A DNA stretch of 18,579 nucleotides from JBBPYR01 sp038199755 (GCA_038199755.1 JBBPYR010000130.1:1-18579), one strand, 5' to 3'. Counted from the first letter of the stretch, positions 1-8,126 are shown. Translations and numbers: made by a program. Notes: generated from the sequence alone by a model not told the origin.

Positions 1-716
1 GCGACTTGTTGCGGACTGAGCCCTTTGGCAAAGGCTTGTAGCACGCGCAGTTGGGCGCGTGTGGCTTGCTTCACAACCTGTGAACAGAGGGCGTGTTCGT
101 GGGCCTCCATTTGCTGACGCCGCTCCTCCTGGGCCATGCGAAAGGATTGTGATTCGTGGTAGATGTATGGGCCAAGCGAAAGAAATTGCCCTTTGATCAG
201 CTTGATCCCTGAGTCCAGGGGTACGTGCATCAGCGCACCTTCCTGCGCTTGCTCTTTGATGGCGTCAGGGGTGTAGAGATGCCAGATATGATCGTGACGG
301 TCAAAGTTGATGGCGGCCACAGAGATGGCGAAGAGTGACATCAGACGACGCCCACCGCTGACCGAGAGATGAATGTGATCTCCTTGCCGTTTGAGCGTGC
401 TGATCAGCAGGTGTATAGTGTTGAGGGTGCCATCGGCGTGTGTGTCTTGCGCGATATCGTCAATCGGCTGACCATCAAGCTCTAAAACGTGCGAGCGAAA
501 ATGGATGGTCTTTCCGGCAGCATGATAATGATCGTTTGGAAACTCTTTGCTCAGACAGTCAAGGGAATGCTGTAAGCGTGCGTGCGTGGCTTTAGGATGG
601 AGTACAATCACCTCCGTGACGGGGAAGCCCGCTTGCAGCAGCAAGTCGAGGGTAAAGGTGACAATCTGCGGCTGCCCGCCCAGAGTGGCAACAAGGATAT
701 GGCGATGCTCTGACAT
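1..716 (-). CDS. CRISPR-associated CARF protein, Cas_NE0113/Csx14-like, with C-terminal HTH (partial)
   Basis: This gene is open from an ATG at 716 to the window edge, so its C-terminus is missing; about 238 residues are visible. The N-terminus, HILVATLGGQPQIVTFTLDL followed by an EVIVLH strand, matches the first Rossmann strand and turn of CARF proteins of the NE0113/Csx14 family. LSVSGGRRLMSLFAIS (about residues 120-135) matches the second conserved SGGR/K motif. CARF domains bind cyclic oligoadenylate made by type III CRISPR complexes. Some family members are ring nucleases and others are regulators. The end, TRAQLRVLQAFAKGLSPQQVA, looks like the start of a LuxR-type helix-turn-helix, which would fit a regulator. 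A GAGGAG ribosome site lies 7 bases before the ATG. No CRISPR array or other cas gene is visible, so a type III locus just beyond the left edge is only inferred. Confidence 0.72.
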   Translation of the reverse strand, partial: MSEHRHILVATLGGQPQIVTFTLDLLLQAGFPVTEVIVLHPKATHARLQHSLDCLSKEFPNDHYHAAGKTIHFRSHVLELDGQPIDDIAQDTHADGTLNTIHLLISTLKRQGDHIHLSVSGGRRLMSLFAISVAAINFDRHDHIWHLYTPDAIKEQAQEGALMHVPLDSGIKLIKGQFLSLGPYIYHESQSFRMAQEERRQQMEAHEHALCSQVVKQATRAQLRVLQAFAKGLSPQQV

Positions 717-738
717 AGAAACACTCCTCACGTTCGCA

Positions 739-767
739 AGTATACACGACAGGAAGTGCTTTTACAA
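739..767 (-). promoter_or_regulatory. sigma70-like promoter of the CARF gene
   Basis: On the minus strand there is a -35 TTGTAA (762-767), a 17-base spacer and a -10 TATACT (739-744). A transcript would start near 732, leaving a short leader with a good ribosome site before the ATG at 716. Confidence 0.6.
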
Positions 768-852
768 GGGCTTGCAAAGGGCAACGAGAGGAATAGCGAG
801 TGGAGCGGAGAAGGTTACGTTTTGAAAGGGCAAATGTCGCTTTTACTGCTAT

Positions 853-881
853 TTGACGGTCAGACGCACCTTTGCTATGAT
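853..881 (+). promoter_or_regulatory. sigma70-like promoter of the HTH-GAF gene
   Basis: There is a -35 TTGACG (853-858), a 17-base spacer and a -10 TATGAT (876-881), each one base off consensus. The expected start near 888 gives a leader of about 36 bases. It is divergent from the CARF promoter about 85 bases away. Confidence 0.7.
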
Positions 882-923
882 ACAGAGGAGTGCAAACGAA
901 ATAGTAGTCAAAGGTAGAAAAAC

Positions 924-1925
924 ATGGACACCACATCCCCTCACTGGTCAAATGTGTTACAAAGCATTATTAGATTGCCAAGCGAACGCCAGCGCCTTGC
1001 TACCGAGCTAGGCGTAACCACCATGACACTAACACGTTGGGCAAGTGGAGAGTCGAATCCACAACGCCCACACCTGATGCGACTGGTGCAGGCCATTCAT
1101 CCACGCAATCGACAGGACCTCGTTGATGCGTTAAAAGAACAATTTCCCGACATCAATTCATGGTTACGGGACGATAATTTAGAACTCATTTCCTCCGATT
1201 TCTTTTCGCAAGTGTTGACGATGCGCACGACCACGACGGAAGGCCTATTATTTTGGCGCATTAGTGATATGGTGCTGAAGCAAGCACTTACCCAACTAGA
1301 TCCAAACCGTCTGGGCATGTCTATCAAGCTGATTCAATGTATGCCACCCCGGCCGGAAGATGGTAAGATTCGCAGTCTGCACGAGCGAGCCGGTAAAGGC
1401 ACACCACCCTGGACCGCCGACCTTGAGCACGATGTCTATTTTATGGGTCTTGAGTCAATGTCTGGCTATGCTACTGAAATGCGCCATATTGTCAATAACG
1501 ACGATTTGAGCAAGGACAGCACCATCCCAGCAATTCAGGATGAATTTGAAGTGAGTGCCGCCGTCCACCCTGTGCGCTTTGAAGGAAATATCGCAGGTTG
1601 TCTGCTCGCATCCAGTAATCAGCTAGGCTATTTCACGCAACAACGACTGGGTTTGTTGACGACGTTTAGTGACATCATCGCACTCGCCTTCCACAAACAC
1701 GAGTTCTATCCTGCAAGTTCCATTGAGCTACGCGTCTTACCATCAACAGAGCGACAAACGCCGCTACTAAAAACATTTCGCCAGCGTGTCACGCGAAAAT
1801 TCCAGGAAGCGGCTGCACAGCGCACACCGTTGAGCCGCAACGAGGCAGAGCAACGCGCCTGGCAAGAAATAGAGGGAGAGCTCCTTGCGCTCCCTGACTA
1901 TGGCACAGCCCTCTATAAAAACTAG
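924..1925 (+). CDS. HTH-GAF domain transcriptional regulator
   Basis: This is a soluble 333-residue protein. Residues about 20-56 form a Cro/CI-type helix-turn-helix (LATELGVTTMTLTRWASGES), so DNA binding is likely. Residues about 110-255 have the pattern of a GAF sensor domain, including an AAVHPVRFEGNIAGCLLASS strand pair and a closing helix before FHKHEF. The last 65 residues are charged and helical, with RQRVTRKFQEAAAQRTPLSRNEAEQ. No membrane segment is seen. The layout suggests a one-component regulator that senses a small ligand. It is divergent from the CARF gene, which could be a target, but this is inference. Its stop overlaps that of the next gene, with no terminator between them. 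Proteins of this build recur in Ktedonobacteria, and the ligand is unknown. Confidence 0.75.
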   Translation: MDTTSPHWSNVLQSIIRLPSERQRLATELGVTTMTLTRWASGESNPQRPHLMRLVQAIHPRNRQDLVDALKEQFPDINSWLRDDNLELISSDFFSQVLTMRTTTTEGLLFWRISDMVLKQALTQLDPNRLGMSIKLIQCMPPRPEDGKIRSLHERAGKGTPPWTADLEHDVYFMGLESMSGYATEMRHIVNNDDLSKDSTIPAIQDEFEVSAAVHPVRFEGNIAGCLLASSNQLGYFTQQRLGLLTTFSDIIALAFHKHEFYPASSIELRVLPSTERQTPLLKTFRQRVTRKFQEAAAQRTPLSRNEAEQRAWQEIEGELLALPDYGTALYKN

Positions 1926-3322
1926 TCGATGCTATACTTTCGCATTAGATAGCGCAGTTGATCCACCTTTGCATAGCCGAGCAACTCGGAGGCACGAGTA
2001 CGGTTATGACGGGTGGATTCTAATGCCCAACGTACCATATATTTTTCAATGCGCGCGGTCACGTCTTCTAATGAGCAGGCAGCCGCTGGTCGCAGACTAA
2101 ACCACTGCTCCCAGGGATCGACAGGCGAGACATTGTAGGTATCAAGATTACCAACAATCTCTTGCGGGAGATGGGCAGGAAGCAGTTCGTCGCTATTACT
2201 CAAAATCATAGCACGCTCAATGACATTTTTGAGCTCACGAACATTCCCCGGCCAGCTATAAGTCTGGAGGAGTTTTTGCGCCTCCGGTGAGATGCGGCTG
2301 ACCGTGCGCCCCAGCGATTTGTTGAACTCCTCAATGAAGCGCGAGGCAAAGAGCACGATGTCACGAGGGCGTTCACGCAATGGTGGCAGCACAATTTTGA
2401 GGACCGCGAGACGAAAATAGAGATCAGAGCGGAAGGAGCCGTCCTTCATGGCTCGCGCAAGATCGCGATTCGTGGCCGCCAGGATGCGCACATTAATTTT
2501 GACTTCTTTACTGCCGCCAATGCGAAAAAACGAGTGCGTTTCTAGCACACGTAAGAGCTTGGCCTGCATATCTAGGGACATCTCACCGACCTCATCTAGG
2601 AAAAGCGTTCCCCCATCAGCAAGTTCGAGTAAGCCGCGCTTCTGCTTCTTGGCGTCGGTAAAGGCATATTGCTCGTGACCAAACAGCTCATTCTCTAAGA
2701 TATTATTCGCGATAGCCGCACAGTTTAATGGATGAAAAGGACCAGAGGCGCGTGAACTTTGTTCATGTATGGCATGGGCCACTACCTCTTTGCCCGTACC
2801 GCTCTCACCCATAATCAAGACAGATGCAGTATCACTGCGAGCAACGCGCGAAACCATTTCAAAAACCTCGCGCATACGTTCGCTATGACCAACGAGATAG
2901 GTAAAATGATAATTATCGCTACGTTCACGGCGCAATTGACGCAATTCACGTGACATCGCGCTCATCTCTAAAGAGCGTTGCACCACTAGCAGCAATTCTT
3001 CCAGATCAAAGCCCTTGAGCAAATAATCGGAGGCACCCGATTTCATTGCGGCCACCGCCGTTTGTACATCGGCGTAAGCGGTAATCATCACAACCGGCAA
3101 TTCGGCATCAATTTGGCGAATGCGCTGTAGCACTTCTAATCCGCTCAGTTTGGGCAAGCGTACATCGAGCAAGACAAGATCAATCGTGTTTTTTTGCAGT
3201 TCCTGTAAACCAGCCTCACCGTTTGCAGCGGTATATGCATCATAGCCATGCTTTTTGAGAAAGCGGGCAAATTGATGGGGCAAATGTGGTTCATCATCAA
3301 TGATAAGGATGCCAAGACTCAC
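1922..3322 (-). CDS. NtrC-family response regulator with degenerate GAFTGA loop
   Basis: This is a 466-residue three-domain regulator. Residues 1-120 are a receiver domain with acidic pair D9/D10, phosphoacceptor D53, T81 and K103; K103 is followed by Gly rather than the usual Pro. Residues about 143-370 are an AAA+ domain with Walker A GESGTGKE (172-179), Walker B FLDEVGE (D243, E244) and arginines in GSFRSDLYFR. Residues about 417-466 are a Fis-type helix-turn-helix (NRTRASELLGYAKVDQLRYL). In the family the AAA+ domain remodels sigma54 polymerase through loop GAFTGA. Here residues 219-224 read YAFTDA, so sigma54 activation cannot be assumed. The start overlaps the kinase stop by 4 bases (ATGA), so the two are translationally coupled and almost certainly partners. 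Confidence 0.92.
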   Translation of the reverse strand: MSLGILIIDDEPHLPHQFARFLKKHGYDAYTAANGEAGLQELQKNTIDLVLLDVRLPKLSGLEVLQRIRQIDAELPVVMITAYADVQTAVAAMKSGASDYLLKGFDLEELLLVVQRSLEMSAMSRELRQLRRERSDNYHFTYLVGHSERMREVFEMVSRVARSDTASVLIMGESGTGKEVVAHAIHEQSSRASGPFHPLNCAAIANNILENELFGHEQYAFTDAKKQKRGLLELADGGTLFLDEVGEMSLDMQAKLLRVLETHSFFRIGGSKEVKINVRILAATNRDLARAMKDGSFRSDLYFRLAVLKIVLPPLRERPRDIVLFASRFIEEFNKSLGRTVSRISPEAQKLLQTYSWPGNVRELKNVIERAMILSNSDELLPAHLPQEIVGNLDTYNVSPVDPWEQWFSLRPAAACSLEDVTARIEKYMVRWALESTRHNRTRASELLGYAKVDQLRYLMRKYSID

Positions 3323-5622
3323 AATAGACTCATTTCTTTTTCCTCTTGAGCATGGAGAGGGAAGCGCACCTGCACTGTCGTTCCAAAGCCGAATTGGCTC
3401 TCCACCTCGATTGTGCCACCATGATCCTCGATCAGACGGCGCGTAATCGGTAGACCCAGTCCCATACCATGCGCCTTCGTGGTAAAGAATGGTTGAAAGA
3501 TGCGCTGCAACTGCTCTGTGGTAAGGCCAACACCTGTATCGTTGATCGTCAACTCAAACCACTGCGAGAGCAAGCCGAAGCGCGGGTCGCGACTGAGAAG
3601 ATTCGCCTGCACCACGCGTGAAGAGACGGTCAAAATGCCACCATCGGGCATGGCCTGGATAGCGTTAACAAACAGATTCAAAAGGATCTGCTCAATTTGT
3701 CCAACATCCGCCCAGAGTGGCGGCACCTCTCCATAGACGCGGTGGACCTCTACATGCGCTTCCGCCAATTGGCCCTGCAACATACGCAGCACATGCTCAC
3801 TGATCTCGCGTGGATCACATTTGGCGCGGTGAAGTTGGCGTGGACGTGCGAAGAGCAGCAGGTCGCGCACAATGCTATCAAGCCGCTCGACCTCTTTCAG
3901 CACAACTTCAATCGATTCCTGGATAGACTCGTCGCGTTCAGCTAGAGCCGCAACTGGCTCTGGTTCACCAGTTGACAGCGAAGGATCGCATTCCAAGTCA
4001 CTGAGAAGCATCTGCATGGAGGTCTTGATGGAGGCCAGCGGATTTCGCACCTCATGCGCGACATTCGCGGCCATCTCGCCCAGCGAGGCCAAGCGATCAA
4101 GGCGCCGTTTCTCTTCTTCCAGGCGATAGATCGAAGTCGTATCATTGAAGGTCAGCAACATCCCAACGCGGCCACCGCGTTCATCACTCAATGGTACCGT
4201 GTCGACGGCAAGCACAATTTCTTGCCCCTGACGATCACACGTTACCAGCGTCTCGTGTTGCCGCTCCGTCACATGCAGAGCACGACGAACCAGATCAGAC
4301 GAGAGCGGGGTTGTGGTGACAGCATTCTCAGTAGCAATCTCATAGGTAGAAGCATAGCCACCAAGAATGGTAGACAAGGGTTGACCAATCACCTCATAGG
4401 CAGAATAACCAAGCATGGCTTGTGCTGCCCGATTACAGGTTGTGATGCAGCCCGCGCCATCGGTCGTGATGAGGCCACTAGGGATACTAGCCAGGATCAA
4501 CTCTTTGAAACGCTGATCGTCTAACACTTGGCGCAACAGCTTACGAGCCTCGTTGCGGGCCTCAATCACCTCTGCCACGAGCGTCATATTTTCCAATACT
4601 GCACTCGCCTGTCCAGCCAGGACTTGAAGCAGCAACACCTCTTCCCTGCGCAGCTTCCAGGGGCGATGACAGCCTCCGGCGATATAACCGAGCAGTTTGG
4701 GCTCTTGCAGCACTGGCTCATGAAGGGAGCGCGTAGCCTGGATTGGCTTGCTCGCGGAACGCCCACTCACAAGTGGTATCACGAAGAAGGTCTGAATGTG
4801 GGCGGGCAACTGCTCAAGGCAGAGCCGAGCCAAGGTATCATGACTACTAAAGGGACGTTCGACGACAAACGCCTGCAACGAACGTTGCGTATCAAAACGT
4901 TGCACTATCGCACTATGCAATTCCTGTGAAATCCACGAGGAAGGATCATAGGGTGTGGCGATCTCCATCACCGCACACTGTTCGGCAGTAGAAATTTCAC
5001 GCATCCGTTGAATGACAATGGCGTGAAGACGGTCAGCCTGGTACCAAGCACGACTCATCTGACTACTGATACTGTTCAGTAAAGAGAGTTCGTGAATGCG
5101 CTCTCTATCGCGTTCTAACAGGCGGGTGTTTTCCAGCAGGAGAGCAACCACACTAGCCACCGTTTCTAACACGGGTATCTCATCGTCATGCCAAGAGTGA
5201 GACGCATACAAGGGAGCGTTACTACCACCGCGAATCGCCACGAGCACACCAATGCAACGCTGGCGATAGACCAGCGGCACAGCAACACGGATAGGATACA
5301 TGGCAGGCTCAGCAATAGCATGCCGTTCACGCCATGCGCATGACTCTGCGATGGTACTATTGAGGCTGACAGGATTAATATGTACTACCGAAAGCAACGC
5401 CGCAGACCAGCCGGGCTTATCATCATACGAGCCTGCTACAAATTGCAGCGTTTCGCCAATACGCTGATAGAACAAGATACAGCGACACTGAAGTAAATGA
5501 GCCAGGCGTCTCGGCAAGCTATCGCGTAGCGTGCGATACTCAGTAATTGCGCTAAATTCGGCGAGTAGAGCCTGTATTACTGTTGGAGCCTGTACTGCTT
5601 CATGGAGAGAACCCACTTCCAT
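3319..5622 (-). CDS. Soluble GAF/PAS sensor histidine kinase of NtrB/AtoS type
   Basis: This is a cytosolic kinase of 767 residues with no membrane segment. Two GAF-like regions come first, about residues 25-170 and 185-350. A PAS domain follows at about 370-500 (LASIPSGLITTDGAGCITTC). HisKA contains the H-box NVAHEVRNPLASIKTS with the phosphorylated His at about 523. The ATPase domain has N-box LLNLFVNAIQAM, G1 NDTGVG, FQPFFTTK and G2 HGMGLGL. It would autophosphorylate and pass phosphate to D53 of the regulator it overlaps by 4 bases. I chose the ATG at 5622. A TTG three bases upstream is also possible, but the AAAGG ribosome site directly touches it. A third start a little downstream cannot be excluded. 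The signal sensed is unknown, but two GAFs plus a PAS suggest a redox, gas or small-molecule cue. Confidence 0.93.
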   Translation of the reverse strand: MEVGSLHEAVQAPTVIQALLAEFSAITEYRTLRDSLPRRLAHLLQCRCILFYQRIGETLQFVAGSYDDKPGWSAALLSVVHINPVSLNSTIAESCAWRERHAIAEPAMYPIRVAVPLVYRQRCIGVLVAIRGGSNAPLYASHSWHDDEIPVLETVASVVALLLENTRLLERDRERIHELSLLNSISSQMSRAWYQADRLHAIVIQRMREISTAEQCAVMEIATPYDPSSWISQELHSAIVQRFDTQRSLQAFVVERPFSSHDTLARLCLEQLPAHIQTFFVIPLVSGRSASKPIQATRSLHEPVLQEPKLLGYIAGGCHRPWKLRREEVLLLQVLAGQASAVLENMTLVAEVIEARNEARKLLRQVLDDQRFKELILASIPSGLITTDGAGCITTCNRAAQAMLGYSAYEVIGQPLSTILGGYASTYEIATENAVTTTPLSSDLVRRALHVTERQHETLVTCDRQGQEIVLAVDTVPLSDERGGRVGMLLTFNDTTSIYRLEEEKRRLDRLASLGEMAANVAHEVRNPLASIKTSMQMLLSDLECDPSLSTGEPEPVAALAERDESIQESIEVVLKEVERLDSIVRDLLLFARPRQLHRAKCDPREISEHVLRMLQGQLAEAHVEVHRVYGEVPPLWADVGQIEQILLNLFVNAIQAMPDGGILTVSSRVVQANLLSRDPRFGLLSQWFELTINDTGVGLTTEQLQRIFQPFFTTKAHGMGLGLPITRRLIEDHGGTIEVESQFGFGTTVQVRFPLHAQEEKEMSLL

Positions 5623-5667
5623 CAACCTTTATTACCCCTACAACAAAATAATGAATTGCTATCCTCT

Positions 5668-5678
5668 ACTATAACAGA
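5668..5678 (-). promoter_or_regulatory. possible extended -10 promoter of the kinase-regulator operon
   Basis: The minus strand reads TGTTATAGT, a TATAGT -10 (5668-5673) preceded by a TGn element. There is no good -35. A start near 5661 would give a leader of about 40 bases. Confidence 0.3.
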
Positions 5679-5776
5679 TAAATTGTCCATTTGCACTAGA
5701 CACAGCCATAGATGAATAGATTGTCAGGGTAATATGCTGCCTTGTGAGCAGGCATCTGGGCCCCATAACACGACAA

Positions 5777-5804
5777 TTGACAAGTGAATTAGACATGATA
5801 TAGT
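5777..5804 (+). promoter_or_regulatory. sigma70-like promoter of the membrane protein gene
   Basis: There is a perfect -35 TTGACA (5777-5782), a 16-base spacer and a -10 TATAGT (5799-5804). The expected start is near 5811, about 36 bases before the ATG. Confidence 0.65.
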
Positions 5805-5846
5805 AAAATTGCAATAGTGTAATAGCAAATAAGTGCAGGTGAAGCA

Positions 5847-6695
5847 ATGGCTCAAACAGATGAGACGCCGCAAACGAAGCAGGCAGCGCAAATCACAAAA
5901 ATCCATATCTCGCATTCAGATCAGCCTGAACGCGATATGGAGATACACATTTCACATGCCACACCAGATGGCAAGGACATGGAGATACATGTCGTCGATC
6001 CACAGACACCTGATAAAAAGATCAGGATACCTATTCCTCACCCAGCAAAGGCATCAACATTTTATAAGCTCAAGCCAACACGGTTGATTGAAGTTGTCGC
6101 AGGTATAGTCGCACTGATCGCCCTGTATACTGCCCTGCCAGAATATCTCACGATTGGCCCAAACTGGCTGTTACCAGTGATTGAAGGGATACTCCTGCTT
6201 CTCTTCATTTCGACACTCTTTATTGATCGTTTGAACACCTATAAAATGCGGCGCACCATCAGTGTGATTATCTTGGCTATAATAGCAATTGGTCTGATAG
6301 GCGGCATTGTATTGCTGCTCGTACAGGTCATTCGTGGGCATACGATAGCGGTCAACCTGCTGCGTGACGCGGGATTGTTATGGATATCGAACATTTTGGT
6401 CTTTGCCCTCTTATATTGGGAGCTTGATGGGGGTGGACCAAAGGCGCGACATATGGCCCATCATCAAGCCGCCGATTTTCAATTTCCGCAACAAACAGAT
6501 GGCAACACACAAAGCTGGGAACCACGTTTCTTCGACTACGTGTTCTTGGCGTTCAATACATCGACGGCGTTTAGCCCCACAGATACCTTTCCCCTGACAC
6601 GCATAGCCAAGGCTTTGATGATTATCCAATCGCTTATCTCATTCATCGTGATTGCGCTGCTGGCGGCTCGTGCAGTCAACATTCTGGGGTCATGA
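5847..6695 (+). CDS. Multi-pass membrane protein, pore-like C-terminus, N-terminal repeat tail
   Basis: This is a 282-residue protein of unknown function. The first 75 residues are hydrophilic and contain three 14-residue repeats. Hydrophobic segments follow at about 80-98, 107-127, 137-160, 175-192 and 255-280, with a weaker one at 226-240. Between the last two is FLAFNTSTAFSPTDTFPLT, then a helix ending in ALLAARAVNIL. This loop-plus-helix order recalls the re-entrant pore loop and inner helix of potassium channel-like membrane proteins such as DUF1345. It lacks a TVGYG filter, so channel activity is only a guess. YWELDGGGP (190-198) also looks conserved-like. AGGTGAAG precedes the ATG. The stop lies only 19 bases from the end of the convergent deaminase gene, with no hairpin between. 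Confidence 0.75.
   Translation: MAQTDETPQTKQAAQITKIHISHSDQPERDMEIHISHATPDGKDMEIHVVDPQTPDKKIRIPIPHPAKASTFYKLKPTRLIEVVAGIVALIALYTALPEYLTIGPNWLLPVIEGILLLLFISTLFIDRLNTYKMRRTISVIILAIIAIGLIGGIVLLLVQVIRGHTIAVNLLRDAGLLWISNILVFALLYWELDGGGPKARHMAHHQAADFQFPQQTDGNTQSWEPRFFDYVFLAFNTSTAFSPTDTFPLTRIAKALMIIQSLISFIVIALLAARAVNILGS
5898..6023 (+). repeat. three 42-base in-frame repeats coding for a 14-residue unit
   Basis: The units are residues 18-31 (KIHISHSDQPERDM), 32-45 (EIHISHATPDGKDM) and 46-59 (EIHVVDPQTPDKKI), with a decayed fourth start at RIPIP. Each begins with an alternating strand-like IHIS and ends in charged residues. The DNA copies have diverged, so the repeat is old or selected at protein level. 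Confidence 0.8.
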
Positions 6696-6714
6696 GCAGT
6701 AGTGTTCAGCAGCG

Positions 6715-8004
6715 TTAGGGAATGCGGAAGGAAACTTCCTGACCACCACTGTCATCGGCGCGGCGTACAACGCTGCGTGCGGGCGCGGTGGTAGCCACCT
6801 CGCGGCCAGCCTTAAAGACATGCAAGCGCGGTGGAATGAGGCGCAAGGCTTCAAATGCGTTGGGAGCCTCCAGGATGAGGAAGCTGGCCGGTTTGCCCTC
6901 TTCAATGCCATAACGATCCTGGATGCGTAGCACTTTTGCCGCGTTATGAGTAATCAGATCAAGCACATCATTGATCTCTTCATAGCCGCTCATATGACAG
7001 AGAAATAGGGCCAATTGTGCCGCAGCCAGCATGTCGCCACGCCCCAGCGGAAACCAGGGGTCCATAATCGAGTCGTGTCCCAAGGCGACATTGACGCCGC
7101 CCGCCAGCAATTCTTTGACCCGTGTGATGCCACGCCGCTTGGGATAGGTATCGAAACGCCCCTGCAACACGATATTATCGAAGGGATTGGCAACTACATG
7201 GACCTGGGCGCGGGCCAGCAGGCGTATCAGCTTGAAAGCGTAGGCATTATCGTACGAATGCATGGCGGTACAATGACTGGCGGTGACGCGGCCTTGCCAG
7301 CCCTGCTCAATGGTGTCAGCTGCCATTACTTCGGTGAAGCGTGAATGGGGATCATCGGTCTCATCACAATGACAATCGATATCACGATTGAACTCTTTCG
7401 CCAGCGAGAAGGCGTAATGCACATCCTCGACCCCCATGTCGCGTGTCCATTCATAATGAGGAATGCCGCCCACCACATCACAGCCGAGCTCCATGGCCTG
7501 ACGCAGCAGTGCCTTGCCGTTGGGAAACGAGAGGATGCCATCTTGCGGAAAGGCAACGAGTTGGATGTCGCAGATATCGCGTAGCTCCTCACGCACCTCC
7601 AGCAATGCTCGCAGCGCGATCAGTTCGGGATCACACACATCGACATGGCTGCGAATATGTAACGTTCCCTGCGCCACCTCCCAGCGCACCTCCTCTAGCA
7701 CGCGCTGTTTAACATCCTCGCGTGTCAAACTCGGCTTGCGTTCACTCCATATCTGGATGCCCTCAAGTAAGGTGCCAGTGCCGTTGTAGCGCGGCTGACC
7801 GACTGTGAGCACAGCATCCAGGTGAACGTGCGCATCAATGAAAGGTGGCACGACAAGCCGTCCAGCGGCATCAATTTCACGCGACGCAGTAGCATGCGAG
7901 AGATCGGCCTCCAACGCAGCGAATTGTCCATTTTGCACCGCGATATCCATCAGACCTTGACGGCGATGAAGCTGGGCATGACGAATTATGAGGTCGTACT
8001 GCAT
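6715..8004 (-). CDS. codA: Cytosine deaminase (CodA-like amidohydrolase)
   Basis: This 429-residue protein matches E. coli CodA closely over its whole length, for example LQGRFDTYPKRRGITRVKE, AMHSY and SGTLFEGI-like GTGTLLEGI. The expected reaction is zinc- or iron-dependent deamination of cytosine to uracil in the cytoplasm, for pyrimidine salvage. Predicted metal ligands are H59 and H61 (HVHLD), H212, H244 (SHCTAMHS) and D311; E215 is the catalytic acid. The residue after D311 is S312, whereas E. coli has D314 there, so the substrate range may differ. Isocytosine or creatinine-type substrates cannot be ruled out. A purine-rich ribosome site lies upstream (GAGGGGAGAGAAG). The permease gene lies 122 bases upstream on the same strand, across a strong hairpin. 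Confidence 0.9.
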   Translation of the reverse strand: MQYDLIIRHAQLHRRQGLMDIAVQNGQFAALEADLSHATASREIDAAGRLVVPPFIDAHVHLDAVLTVGQPRYNGTGTLLEGIQIWSERKPSLTREDVKQRVLEEVRWEVAQGTLHIRSHVDVCDPELIALRALLEVREELRDICDIQLVAFPQDGILSFPNGKALLRQAMELGCDVVGGIPHYEWTRDMGVEDVHYAFSLAKEFNRDIDCHCDETDDPHSRFTEVMAADTIEQGWQGRVTASHCTAMHSYDNAYAFKLIRLLARAQVHVVANPFDNIVLQGRFDTYPKRRGITRVKELLAGGVNVALGHDSIMDPWFPLGRGDMLAAAQLALFLCHMSGYEEINDVLDLITHNAAKVLRIQDRYGIEEGKPASFLILEAPNAFEALRLIPPRLHVFKAGREVATTAPARSVVRRADDSGGQEVSFRIP

Positions 8005-8050
8005 AAGTATCTTCTCTCCCCTCTCGTACCATAAACATATTTGTCAAAAG

Positions 8051-8104
8051 GGAAAGCATCACGTTCACGCTGGATAATCACCCAGTGTGAACGTGATGCT
8101 TTCC
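8051..8104 (-). terminator. long hairpin between permease and deaminase genes
   Basis: Arms 8051-8068 and 8087-8104 are an exact 18-base inverted repeat. The stem extends to about 23 pairs with one G-U and an 8-base loop. Read on the minus strand, the hairpin follows the permease stop by 22 bases and is followed by CCCTTTT. This fits an intrinsic terminator or attenuator between codB and codA. The right arm also resembles dispersed palindromes of the REP type, so a second role is possible. Confidence 0.7.
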
Positions 8105-8126
8105 ATTAGAGCAAGGTAGCTACCAT

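Noticed and set aside
181..210. Apparent frameshift in the CARF gene
   Set aside because: Careful re-reading of the minus strand gives ATC AAA GGG CAA in one frame; the gene is open from 716 to the edge.
4054..4929. Long plus-strand frames opposite the GAF/PAS kinase
   Set aside because: They are antisense to a well-conserved kinase, lack ribosome sites and show no domain patterns.
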